A stretch of 64,000 nucleotides of DNA from Bifidobacterium psychraerophilum (lineage in GTDB: Bacteria > Actinomycetota > Actinomycetes > Actinomycetales > Bifidobacteriaceae): contig NZ_JGZI01000009.1 in NCBI RefSeq assembly GCF_000741705.1, forward strand, positions 248,001 through 312,000, given 5' to 3'. Below, in pieces: positions 35,575 to 43,696 of this stretch (positions are counted from its first letter, which is position 1; the number at the start of each line of letters is the position of its first letter). The notes under the pieces are model-generated. The model was not told the origin of the DNA, did not search any database, and saw nothing but the letters and a program-made list of their open reading frames with translations. The translations under genes and the position numbers were made by a program.

Positions 35575-36924
35575 ATGACCAGGCGAAGGCATGCCGGCAA
35601 ACACGCAGTCCGCAAGCGGGAGGGGACGGCCCGCACCCACGGCCGATGGCCTGCCGTCCTCGGATCCTTGGTCTTTGGGATTCTGGTGCTTGCCCTAGTC
35701 CTTGTCGCTTTCCTGCCTCATCATGACGGTGTCTCGCGGCAGGAGCGCACGCTTTCGGCTCCGAGCACTCAGGCTCTGAACCGCAGTTCACCCGTTCCTG
35801 AGCCGGTTCCAGAGCACCACGGCAACTCACCGGATTGTCCGGATACCGATTGCATATCCTTGATGGTCAACGGCGATCTGCTGTTCCATCCAAATCTGTG
35901 GAATCATTTCGCCGGGACGAATACCGCGGCCAAGGACGGCAGCGCGTTCGATTTCAATCCTCTGTTCGCGGGGATGAGGCCTTACATCAAAGCATCCGAC
36001 ATCGTGGTATGCGAATTCGAAACGCCGATCGCGCAACGAGGCGGACCGTACTCCGGCTATCCCGTATTCGCTATACCTCCTGAAGTGGTGGATGCCGCTT
36101 CGGCGGTCGGTTACCAGGCATGCACGCATGCCACCAACCATTCCTGGGATCAGGGGGTTGCGGGCATCCAGCGTCTGCATGACGAGCTGGCCGCGCATGG
36201 TATCGCCCAGACGGGCTCCTACCTCAATGAGGAGGATTCCCGGAAGCCTTTGGTCATCGATTCCCCTACTGGTGGTGGAACACTCGGATTGGTCACGGGA
36301 ACCGTCTCGCTCAACGGCATGGTAGCCGATCAAGACTGGAGGGTGGATCGTCTGCGTGCATCCGGTGAGCCGGAGCATCAGATGGATATCCAGCGTGCTG
36401 TGGCCAAGGCAAAGGCGGCACGTGAACAGGGCGCCGATGTGGTTGCGATGGTCATGCACTCCCTGCAGGAGTATCTGGATTATGCCGATTCCTGGCAGAT
36501 ATCAGAGGCTCATGAATTGGCTGACACCGGTGCGTTTGACGTGATCTACGGTGCCGGATGCCACTGTGTGCAGCCGATCGAGTATTACAACGGTACGTGG
36601 ATCGTGTATGGCTTGGGCAATGCAGTGACCGTTAGCGCACCCGAAAGCCGTGTCGTCAATAATCAGGGGATCACCGCGAGAATCCAGTTCGCAGGGCGCA
36701 AAGGACAACCGGATTCCTGGCGAGTCAACAGAATCGACTGGGTTCCGGTGGCGAACGAGCGCCAGGGATCATACCGATGGTGCCCGATAGCCTCCGATCA
36801 TCCAGATGGTGTGTGCTGGTCGCAAACGCAGGATGAAGCCGTACGGGAACGTATCGCCAAAGTCATCTATTCAATGAAAGCGGATCCCGGAGTGGTTCGG
36901 GAATGGACGATCACCACACCCTGA
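35575..36924 (+). CDS. CapA-family (PGA_cap) membrane-anchored protein
   Basis: A 449-residue protein with a basic N-terminus, one membrane helix (~26-46) and an extracytoplasmic CapA domain (~90-445): SLMVNGDLLFHP, VVCEFETPIAQRGG, ACTHATNHSWDQG and IEYYNGTWIVYGLGNAV. CapA proteins are calcineurin-like metallophosphoesterase folds linked to poly-gamma-glutamate or capsule formation. The usual GHHPHVxQP motif reads GAGCHCVQP here, so one metal-binding His may be missing. No capB/capC homologue is near. Confidence 0.8.
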   Translation: MTRRRHAGKHAVRKREGTARTHGRWPAVLGSLVFGILVLALVLVAFLPHHDGVSRQERTLSAPSTQALNRSSPVPEPVPEHHGNSPDCPDTDCISLMVNGDLLFHPNLWNHFAGTNTAAKDGSAFDFNPLFAGMRPYIKASDIVVCEFETPIAQRGGPYSGYPVFAIPPEVVDAASAVGYQACTHATNHSWDQGVAGIQRLHDELAAHGIAQTGSYLNEEDSRKPLVIDSPTGGGTLGLVTGTVSLNGMVADQDWRVDRLRASGEPEHQMDIQRAVAKAKAAREQGADVVAMVMHSLQEYLDYADSWQISEAHELADTGAFDVIYGAGCHCVQPIEYYNGTWIVYGLGNAVTVSAPESRVVNNQGITARIQFAGRKGQPDSWRVNRIDWVPVANERQGSYRWCPIASDHPDGVCWSQTQDEAVRERIAKVIYSMKADPGVVREWTITTP

Positions 36925-36955
36925 CGCTGGTAGCGGAGCGATCCCTCAATGTGCC

Positions 36956-36999
36956 CGTTCGCACGGTGTTCGTTCCCACAGTGTCCATTCGTACAGTGC
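36956..36999 (+). repeat. Three 15-bp tandem repeats
   Basis: CGTTCGCACGGTGT, CGTTCCCACAGTGT and CATTCGTACAGTGC start at 36956, 36971 and 36986, an exact 15-bp period. They lie in the 213-bp gap between the CapA gene and the dehydrogenase gene; the rest of that gap shows nothing else. Confidence 0.6.
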
Positions 37000-37124
37000 A
37001 CAGTTTCGTGCCCGGCTGAACAAGGCAAAGCGAAGAGGGGGCAGGAACAGGTGAAACCGCGCGGCTTCCGAGGGTGACAGGGGAAGGGGCGCGATCCGTT
37101 CACCATGATGTTGCGCAGACGTAT

Positions 37125-37130
37125 TACCCT
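37125..37130 (+). promoter_or_regulatory. -10 element for a leaderless transcript (37138)
   Basis: TACCCT ends 7 nt before ATG 37138. This spacing was used to choose that start. Confidence 0.4.
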
Positions 37131-37137
37131 GATGGGC

Positions 37138-38130
37138 ATGAGCGTAATTGAAACTGCATCAACCCGTGAAGATCTGCCCTTGATGGTGATTCCATCATGC
37201 GTGCCCTCGATGGTGGAACCACTGCGTAAGGAATTCCGTAAATTCGATGATGTCTGCCGTGTGCGGATGTACACCGACACCGTACATGATGACGAGGTGT
37301 TCGCGTCACGCTGCAAGGACGCTGATTCGGTTATCGTCATCGGCTTCCGCGTGAGCGATGATCTGCTGGACAGACTCGCCACGCATGTGCGCTGCATGGT
37401 CTTCGGCGGCACCGGGGTGGCGAACTACATCAATCTGGCCAAGTCTCAGGATTACGGCATGCGTATCTGCAACATCGAGCATTACGGAGACAATGCCGTG
37501 GCCGAGCACACTGTTGCCCTGATGTTCGAGCTTGCCAGACATGCCGGGCATCTCGATCAGGAACTGCATGATGGTAACTGGGTTGTGATGGAAGGTCTCG
37601 AGCTCAGCGGCAAGACCTTGGGGTTGGTCGGTTTTGGCGGCATCGGCAAAGCGGTGGCCCGCATCGCGCAAGGTCTGGGCATGCACACTCTGGTGTACTC
37701 GCGTCATGAGGACCATGACGCGCTGCAGGCCGTCGGCGCCTCATGGACGTCTTCGCTTGATGAGGTATTCGAGCACAGCGATGTCCTCAGCCTGCACTTG
37801 GGACTCAACGAACACACCCAGGGCATGATCACCGGCGAGCATCTCGCAAAGCTCCACTCCGGTGCCCTGTTCGTCAATACGGCCAGAGCCGAGCTCATCG
37901 AGGAGGGTGCCCTCGTGAAACGGCTTAATGAAGGGGATGTGCTCGCGGGCTTGGATGTCTTCGATGAAGAGCCGATACGTACGGATGATCCCCTGCTGAG
38001 TATTCCGAACGCGGTGCTCACACCTCATGTCGCATGGTTCACCCAGGAGGCGGTCGTCAACGTGGTCGCCCAATGCGCCGAGGCGATCGGTGCATTCTAC
38101 CGTGGCGAGCGCTATAACGTGGTCGTGTGA
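37138..38130 (+). CDS. D-2-hydroxyacid dehydrogenase (phosphoglycerate dehydrogenase-like)
   Basis: The 330-residue protein has the D-isomer-specific 2-hydroxyacid dehydrogenase layout: GDNAVAEHTVALMFELARH, the NAD-binding GLVGFGGIGKAVARIAQGLGM, NTARAELIEEGALV with the substrate Arg, LDVFDEEPI with the catalytic Glu, and TPHVAWFT with the catalytic His. The substrate cannot be read; it lacks an ACT domain, so it is not a classical SerA. The start could also be 37105 or 37132. The next gene overlaps its stop by 4 nt. Confidence 0.82.
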   Translation: MSVIETASTREDLPLMVIPSCVPSMVEPLRKEFRKFDDVCRVRMYTDTVHDDEVFASRCKDADSVIVIGFRVSDDLLDRLATHVRCMVFGGTGVANYINLAKSQDYGMRICNIEHYGDNAVAEHTVALMFELARHAGHLDQELHDGNWVVMEGLELSGKTLGLVGFGGIGKAVARIAQGLGMHTLVYSRHEDHDALQAVGASWTSSLDEVFEHSDVLSLHLGLNEHTQGMITGEHLAKLHSGALFVNTARAELIEEGALVKRLNEGDVLAGLDVFDEEPIRTDDPLLSIPNAVLTPHVAWFTQEAVVNVVAQCAEAIGAFYRGERYNVVV

Positions 38131-38795
38131 GTTCCTCCGCGATGTTCACGATTCTCGACCCGATGGATGCACCCGCAGAATCCGAACTGGAAGAGAAGCG
38201 CTCGCGATTCATCGGCAACTGTTGCCATATCCGTTCCGCAGAGGAGGTGGCTGCTTTCGTCGCCGCCATGCGTGAGCGCCACCCCAAGGCGAGACACATC
38301 GCCTACGCCGCGATGTGGGGGGAGCGGGAGGCAATCCAGTCCGAGAGGATGAGCGATGACGGAGAGCCTTCCGGCACGGCGGGAAAGCCGATTCTGGACT
38401 GCATCCGCCAGCAGGATCTGATTGATTGCGTGATTACGGTGACCAGGTATTTCGGCGGGATACTCCTCGGCTCCGGTGGGTTGATACGTGCGTATTCCTC
38501 GGCGGCATCCTCAGCAGTGCAACACTCCTCGATCGCTGAACTGACACCATGCAGGGAGTACCGCTTCGCTCTCACATACCCCCAGCTTGATATCTGCAAA
38601 CGTCTGGTCGCCGACCATCAGGGCGATTTCAAGGTGCTGGAGTATTCGGATCATGTCGAGGTCCAGGCCACCATCCCTTTCTCCCGGGATACATCCTTTC
38701 AGGAAAGGATGATTCAGAGTTTCAATGCGCAGGTGGTGCTGAGGGAAAGCGGACAGGTCAATATGCCTGTGACCGTGTCGACCCGGGTGGCGTAG
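38127..38795 (+). CDS. YigZ/IMPACT family protein
   Basis: The 222-residue protein has the UPF0029 domain signature: KRSRFIGNCCHIRSAEE, ERHPKARHIAYA, SDDGEPSGTAGKPIL and TRYFGGILLGSGGLIRAYSSAA, followed by the C-terminal DUF1949-type domain. YigZ proteins are RNA- or ribosome-associated by analogy with eukaryotic IMPACT; the bacterial role is not established. The GTG start overlaps the preceding TGA (GTGA). Confidence 0.88.
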   Translation: MSSSAMFTILDPMDAPAESELEEKRSRFIGNCCHIRSAEEVAAFVAAMRERHPKARHIAYAAMWGEREAIQSERMSDDGEPSGTAGKPILDCIRQQDLIDCVITVTRYFGGILLGSGGLIRAYSSAASSAVQHSSIAELTPCREYRFALTYPQLDICKRLVADHQGDFKVLEYSDHVEVQATIPFSRDTSFQERMIQSFNAQVVLRESGQVNMPVTVSTRVA

Positions 38796-38860
38796 CGAAG
38801 GCCTGGGGTGGCCGGCGGCGGTGGAGACATCAATGAGTGGGCTTCTTCGCCGGTGCCAAT

Positions 38861-38866
38861 TATGCT
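38861..38866 (+). promoter_or_regulatory. -10 element for a leaderless transcript (38874)
   Basis: TATGCT, close to consensus, ends 7 nt before ATG 38874; no ribosome site is present. Confidence 0.5.
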
Positions 38867-38873
38867 GGCTGAT

Positions 38874-39602
38874 ATGACGGATAGCGAGCATCAGACAGGA
38901 ACCGAGCAGGCGCCTACGGTCGATTCGGAACAGGACATCATAGACGCCAAGCGGCAGGAGATGGAAGATAAGGCCGCGCCTGCACCGCAGGAGAAGGCCA
39001 CCAGCGTGGTTCAGGAGACCTTGAGCGTCTCATACGAGCGGCTCCGGCATTCCATAGACAGTGCCGAACTCAGCGATGCGGCTCGTGCGCAGTTGCCGGA
39101 TAGTTCCGATCAATCAGCATTTTCAAGGGCCACGGCATTGCTGGAGGCCGTCGCCGGCAATCAGCACACGCCTATCGAGGATCGTGTGTATCTGGCCGAA
39201 CACATGCCCTTCCCGAATGTGCTGGTGAAGCTTTCACACGATCCGGAGGTGGAGGTCAGGCGTGCCGTGGCGGCCAATGTGTCCGATAAAAACTGGTTGG
39301 TGGGCAACCTCACCAAGGATGATGACGCCCGGGTGCGGGCTGCGGCACTGATCAACCCGCAGACCTCTTGGAAAATGCGTCTGGAAGGTGCCCAAAGCAA
39401 TCAGACCGACAGTGACACCCTCGATGTACTGGGACGTCTGGGTGTGGATACAGAGGCCGATGCCCCCGTTGTCCTGGCCGCCATGGTGCGTAGAGCCGTG
39501 GCACTCAACCCTAATACCAGTCAGACCATGCTCAGGACGCTTGCTCAGGACGTGCATGGCGATGTGGCGAAAGCCGCGCAGGAAGCCCTCGCGCGGACCT
39601 GA
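38874..39602 (+). CDS. HEAT/LRV-like repeat protein
   Basis: The 242-residue product has a charged disordered N-terminus (~1-50) and then about five 24-residue helical repeats of the variant leucine-rich or HEAT type (VLVKLSHDPEVEVRRAVAAN, WLVGNLTKDDDARVRAAAL). Such arrays bind proteins; the partner is unknown. The repeat style resembles the C-terminal segment of the FHA protein at 3387. ATG 38874 is preferred over 38862 because of the -10 spacing. Confidence 0.7.
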   Translation: MTDSEHQTGTEQAPTVDSEQDIIDAKRQEMEDKAAPAPQEKATSVVQETLSVSYERLRHSIDSAELSDAARAQLPDSSDQSAFSRATALLEAVAGNQHTPIEDRVYLAEHMPFPNVLVKLSHDPEVEVRRAVAANVSDKNWLVGNLTKDDDARVRAAALINPQTSWKMRLEGAQSNQTDSDTLDVLGRLGVDTEADAPVVLAAMVRRAVALNPNTSQTMLRTLAQDVHGDVAKAAQEALART

Positions 39603-39659
39603 ACCCGTATGATGCGGAGCGCCCGCATCCCCGTCCGCGCGGAGCTTCCGGAATTGGCA

Positions 39660-39665
39660 TACACT
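39660..39665 (+). promoter_or_regulatory. -10 element for a leaderless malQ transcript
   Basis: TACACT ends 6 nt before ATG 39672. GGGGGC fills the spacer and could also act as a weak ribosome site, so leaderless initiation is not certain. Confidence 0.4.
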
Positions 39666-39671
39666 GGGGGC

Positions 39672-41840
39672 ATGGAGCGCGCAGAAAGCAATCAGCGGCG
39701 TCAACGCCCTCTGATTGGACTAGCAAAAGCCGTGGGATTATCGACGTGTTATGTCGGTCAGAATGACGACTACCACGAAACCGAGGATGCGGTGCTGATT
39801 GCGGTGCTTCGCAGTCTGGGCATCGATGCGTCGAGCACCGAGGCCGCGGCTAAGTCCCTGCACGGTATCGAGGAACGCAGGCATGATCGCCTGATCGCTC
39901 CGACGGTGTTCCATACCGCAGGCAAGACGGGAAAGGTCCTGGTCAATACCAGGATGTTGGAGATTCCATACGGGCGCATCATCCTTGAAAGCGGCGAGGA
40001 ATATCCGCATCGGCTTGGGCCTGATGAGGGAGACGGTTCCGCAGCGTATCCGCTGAATGGCGAGTTCGTGGTCAATGCGGCTCTGATCCTGCCGAAGGAT
40101 ATACCCGTTGGATACCATCAGATCGAGGTCCGGTCCGGCGGTAGGACACAGACGGCGACGTTGATCTGCGCACCGGCGGAGGTTCCGTGGTCTATCAGCG
40201 AACCCGAGATACGTCCCTGGGGCTGGATGGCGCAACTGTATTCCATAAGATCCCGGGCTTCCTGGGGCGTGGGCGATTTCTCCGATCTTGCCAGAATGCT
40301 GGTGGAGGCCAAGGGGCGTACGGGTGCCGATTTCATCCTGATCAATCCCATGCACGCCGCCGAACCCGTCTCCCCGCTCACTCCTTCGCCATATCTCCCG
40401 GTTTCCAGGCGTCTGGTCAATTTCACCTACATCCGCCCCCAGGATATAGAAGAGTACTCACTGCTCGGAGAAGAGTCCTTGGCCGAGGTGCAGTCGGCAT
40501 ATGAGTCCTGTCTGCCGCTGAACGAGGATGCCGATCGCATCACCCGGGATGCGATGTGGAAATATAAGATGCGCGCTTTGTGGATCATATACAAGCTGGG
40601 CCGTCCGATCGGTCGCCAGCATCAGTATGAGGAGTACATCGCAGCATGCGGCGACGACCTCGAGTCTTATGCGACATGGTGCCTTGTCTATGACAAGTGG
40701 GGTGCGCCGAGCGCCGATCCGGAATCATGGGTGAATCGCTTCGATAAGGACAGCGAGGAGATCAAGGCTCTGCGCAGACAGTATCCGGATACGCTCGATT
40801 TCTATCGCTGGCTTGAATGGGTGGCGACACAGCAGCTCGACGCAGCGCAGGATAAAGCCAGACAAGCGGGTATGCGCATCGGTGTGATGTCGGATATGGC
40901 AGTCGGTGTGCATCCTCAGGGGGCCGAGGTGTGGTGGAACCCAAGTCGCTATGTCAGGGGGGTGACGGTCGGTGCCCCACCTGACTACTTCAACCAGCAG
41001 GGTCAGAATTGGAGTCAGCCCCCGCTTAATCCCGTTGAGTTGGAACGCACAGGGTATCTGAGCTATCGCAATATGGTTCACGGGATGTTCGCCCATGCCG
41101 GGGCGTTGCGCATCGACCATATTCTTGGCCTGTTCAGGCTGTGGTGGATACCGGCCGGCATGAGCGCGATGCAGGGTGTCTACGTCAATTACGATGCCGA
41201 AATCATGCTTGGCATCCTGGCGATCGAAGCAAGCAGGGTCGGCGGAGTCGTGGTCGGTGAGGATCTCGGCGTGGTCCCGGAATATGTTGCGGATTCTCTG
41301 ATCGAACACCAGGTGCTGGGATGCGTGGTCGAATGGTTCGAACAACGCAATGGTCGTTTCCGCGAGCCGGGCAAGTGGCGTGAGTGCGCGCTGGCATCGG
41401 TGAACACACATGACATGCCTCCGGATGCCGGATATCTGAACTACGAGCATGTGACTCTGCACGAGGAGCTGGGTCTGCTCACCGGATCGGTGGAGGAGTT
41501 CAAATCCTCAGCCGTGGCGGAACATGACGCCATGATGACGATGCTGGTTGACGGTGGTTTTCTGGACCCGAAGTGCTTGCAGGATGAACACGCCAATGAG
41601 CAGCACATCGTCGAGGCGCAGTACAAGGCGTTGAAGGCATCGCCATGCAGATTGCTCGCCGCGGCTCTGACAGACGGCGTAGGTGAGAGACGCGCTCAGA
41701 ACCAGCCTGGCACGAACAATGAATACCCGAATTGGCGAATTCCACTCGCGGACTCCGATGGGGCACCTGTGTATTTGGAAGATCTCTTTGCCAATGCACG
41801 TCTCCAATCCCTCTCGCATGTCATGCAGTCCGTAGACTGA
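39672..41840 (+). CDS. malQ: 4-alpha-glucanotransferase
   Basis: The 722-residue GH77 enzyme has an N-terminal ~170-residue extension followed by the barrel: WGWMAQLYSIRSRASWGVGDFSDL, SPYLPVSRRLVNFTYI, GVMSDMAVGVHPQGAEVWWNP (nucleophile Asp region), ALRIDHILGLFRLWWIP, VVGEDLGVVPEYV (acid/base Glu) and NTHDMPPDAGY. It transfers maltodextrin segments between glucans and would process glycogen or maltose breakdown products. No glycogen or maltose gene is adjacent. Confidence 0.95.
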   Translation: MERAESNQRRQRPLIGLAKAVGLSTCYVGQNDDYHETEDAVLIAVLRSLGIDASSTEAAAKSLHGIEERRHDRLIAPTVFHTAGKTGKVLVNTRMLEIPYGRIILESGEEYPHRLGPDEGDGSAAYPLNGEFVVNAALILPKDIPVGYHQIEVRSGGRTQTATLICAPAEVPWSISEPEIRPWGWMAQLYSIRSRASWGVGDFSDLARMLVEAKGRTGADFILINPMHAAEPVSPLTPSPYLPVSRRLVNFTYIRPQDIEEYSLLGEESLAEVQSAYESCLPLNEDADRITRDAMWKYKMRALWIIYKLGRPIGRQHQYEEYIAACGDDLESYATWCLVYDKWGAPSADPESWVNRFDKDSEEIKALRRQYPDTLDFYRWLEWVATQQLDAAQDKARQAGMRIGVMSDMAVGVHPQGAEVWWNPSRYVRGVTVGAPPDYFNQQGQNWSQPPLNPVELERTGYLSYRNMVHGMFAHAGALRIDHILGLFRLWWIPAGMSAMQGVYVNYDAEIMLGILAIEASRVGGVVVGEDLGVVPEYVADSLIEHQVLGCVVEWFEQRNGRFREPGKWRECALASVNTHDMPPDAGYLNYEHVTLHEELGLLTGSVEEFKSSAVAEHDAMMTMLVDGGFLDPKCLQDEHANEQHIVEAQYKALKASPCRLLAAALTDGVGERRAQNQPGTNNEYPNWRIPLADSDGAPVYLEDLFANARLQSLSHVMQSVD

Positions 41841-41877
41841 CACCCAGCGTCATCTCAGTCGCATGGCACCATCCAGG

Positions 41878-41898
41878 ACGCGGAAGGATGATCCGCGT
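41878..41898 (+). terminator. Small hairpin after malQ
   Basis: ACGCGGA (41878-41884) pairs with TCCGCGT (41892-41898); no T-run. This is a weak candidate terminator in the 357-bp gap between malQ and rplM. Confidence 0.3.
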
Positions 41899-42015
41899 GA
41901 GGTCCGGACGAGCGCTTCCGGATCTTCATCGTCATTCAGGGTGCTGCGGGCCCTCTGCGTGCCGGTCGAAGGATCGGGGTTTCGTCCCTGCGGACCGGTA
42001 TGACACGGTCGGGCT

Positions 42016-42043
42016 TTGACAGCAGACGACTAAGCGTTATAGT
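42016..42043 (+). promoter_or_regulatory. Promoter of rplM-rpsI
   Basis: TTGACA (42016-42021) and TATAGT (42038-42043) are 16 bp apart, near consensus. The start near 42050 leaves a leader of ~150 nt before rplM that may hold an autoregulatory site; I could not define one. Confidence 0.7.
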
Positions 42044-42197
42044 AGAGGATTGTTGTGTTTCCCTCAGGGGTCCTCGAAGCGTTTCCCACTCGCCCATAGG
42101 ACTTTCAGGGAGCCCACGGATAATGTGGTTTCTCATGACGGTTGTGATCATCCGTCTGTGTGAAGCCCGAAACACAATGCAAGGAAAAGGTTGAACT

Positions 42198-42647
42198 GTG
42201 AAGACTTTCACGCCTAAACCAGCCGATTTGACACATGACTGGTATATCGTCGACGCCACCGATGTGGTGCTTGGCCGTCTGGCCACCCATGTAGCAACTC
42301 TGCTGCGCGGCAAGAACAAACCGACATTCGCGCCACATGCCGATTCCGGTAATCACGTTATCGTCATCAACGCAGGTAAAATCGCGCTGACCGGTGACAA
42401 ACTCGGCAAGGAGCTGTACACGCATTCCGGCCGTCCCGGTGGACTCCGCGCCGATAGCTATGGTGATCTGCTGCAGAGGAACCCCGACCGTATCGTTCGC
42501 GAAGCCGTCAAGGGTATGCTGCCGAAGAACCGCCTGGCCAAGGTCCAGATGGATCGCCTCCGTATTTTCGCGGGTGACGAGCATCCTCACACACCCCAGA
42601 AGCCAGTCCAATTTGAGATCACCCAGATCTCACAGCAGGCCAAGTAG
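42198..42647 (+). CDS. rplM: 50S ribosomal protein L13
   Basis: A 149-residue L13 with [41 protein letters not shown] and [22 protein letters not shown]. It is an early assembly protein of the large subunit. The GTG start follows AAGGAAAAGG. rpsI follows 20 nt downstream in the conserved L13-S9 pair. Confidence 0.97.
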   Translation: MKTFTPKPADLTHDWYIVDATDVVLGRLATHVATLLRGKNKPTFAPHADSGNHVIVINAGKIALTGDKLGKELYTHSGRPGGLRADSYGDLLQRNPDRIVREAVKGMLPKNRLAKVQMDRLRIFAGDEHPHTPQKPVQFEITQISQQAK

Positions 42648-42667
42648 GACCGAAGGAGAATACCAAC

Positions 42668-43159
42668 ATGGCAGATCAAAGCAATGACTCCGCAGTCCTC
42701 GAGGGCGAAGAGGAGCTGACTTCCTACACTTCAGAAACCAACGCGGGAGCCGGAACCGGCACCTCCGCCATAGCACCAGGCTATGGTACCGGTCGCCGCA
42801 AGGAAGCTATCGCACGCGTTCGTCTGACCCCAGGTGAAGGCAAGTGGACCGTAAACGGCCGCACACTGGAAGAATACTTCCCCAGCCGCCTGCAGCAGCG
42901 TGAGGTGAACTCACCAATCGTTCTGCTCAAGCTCGAAGGCAAATTCGACGTGCAGGTGCTCGTCGATGGTGGTGGCACGACCGGACAGGCCGGCGCAATT
43001 CGTCTTGGCGTTGCCCGTGCGCTGAACGCGATCGATCGTGACGCGAACCGCGCGGCACTCAAGAAGTCAGGTTTCCTGACTCGTGATGCCCGTGCAGTCG
43101 AGCGCAAGAAGGCCGGTTTGCATAAGGCCCGCCGCGCACCTCAGTTCTCAAAGCGCTAA
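42668..43159 (+). CDS. rpsI: 30S ribosomal protein S9
   Basis: A 163-residue S9 with [14 protein letters not shown], the central [11 protein letters not shown] and the C-terminal tail ending APQFSKR that reaches the P-site tRNA. The first ~38 residues are an acidic, Ser/Thr/Gly-rich extension typical of actinobacterial S9. GAAGGAGAA precedes the ATG. Confidence 0.97.
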   Translation: MADQSNDSAVLEGEEELTSYTSETNAGAGTGTSAIAPGYGTGRRKEAIARVRLTPGEGKWTVNGRTLEEYFPSRLQQREVNSPIVLLKLEGKFDVQVLVDGGGTTGQAGAIRLGVARALNAIDRDANRAALKKSGFLTRDARAVERKKAGLHKARRAPQFSKR

Positions 43160-43196
43160 AGCTGTTTTTCGGCACCGTTGTTCAGTGCCGGTGCTC

Positions 43197-43228
43197 AAAG
43201 CCCGAAACTTCGGTTTCGGGCTTTTTTG
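43197..43228 (+). terminator. Terminator of rplM-rpsI
   Basis: AAAGCCCGAAAC and GTTTCGGGCTTT form a near-perfect stem with a 3-nt TTC loop, followed by TTT. A textbook intrinsic terminator. Confidence 0.92.
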
Positions 43229-43527
43229 TTGCCACCTGTTGCCTTGGTGTCGTGCCCGCTCGGCTCTCTTGCATACCCCCCTGTATACCGGATGTACAGA
43301 TGAGGGCTTTCGTTTATGGAGTGATTGTTGTGTGGTGCCGGTCCGTATGTTGCATCACCTTCCGGTCCACATACCGGTCGGATGTCCGACGGTCCGCACA
43401 TCGATGCAAGCCTTCCGTGAGTGTTTGAAGCAGTGTTCGGATACGAGCAAAAATGTCAAATTGCCAAACAGTAAACCCACAAAAAAGCAAGCAAGAGTAC
43501 ATGACACGCTCAGAACATGGATCACGT

Positions 43528-43542
43528 GAACAGAAATTGTTC
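43528..43542 (+). promoter_or_regulatory. Palindrome upstream of adhE
   Basis: GAACAGAAATTGTTC is a 15-bp inverted repeat with 5-bp arms. TTGTTC (43537-43542) could also be the -35 of a promoter with TAAATT (43560-43565) at a 17-bp spacer. The ~300 bp before this (43229-43527) show no gene. Confidence 0.4.
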
Positions 43543-43563
43543 TCGTACGCCCTCTACGCTAAA

Positions 43564-43581
43564 TTGTGATGCAGGTCACAA
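43564..43581 (+). promoter_or_regulatory. Rex-type operator before adhE
   Basis: TTGTGA-TGCAGG-TCACAA fits the TTGTGA-N6-TCACAA pattern of the redox repressor Rex, which senses NADH/NAD and commonly controls adhE. It overlaps the proposed -10, as expected for a repressor. The core also fits a CRP-type TGTGA-N6-TCACA site, so a CRP-family regulator is the alternative. Confidence 0.65.
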
Positions 43582-43606
43582 TCTTCAGGCCTCAGCCTGA
43601 AGATTG
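43579..43606 (+). promoter_or_regulatory. Perfect 12-bp hairpin in the adhE leader
   Basis: CAATCTTCAGGC (43579-43590) and GCCTGAAGATTG (43595-43606) pair without mismatch around CTCA. It overlaps the last bases of the Rex-type site. There is no T-run, so it is more likely an operator, RNA stabiliser or regulatory hairpin than a terminator. Confidence 0.6.
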
Positions 43607-43696
43607 GTGACGCTGAATCCACAGCGAATGCAGGCAACATAGCCATGCCGCGAAATGGATTCACGCCTTTGCTCTCTGCACGTCCAAGGAGGACCC

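Noticed and set aside
36956-36999. Possible start of a CRISPR array
   Set aside because: Only three 14-nt cores with a 15-bp period and no spacers; no cas gene in the window.
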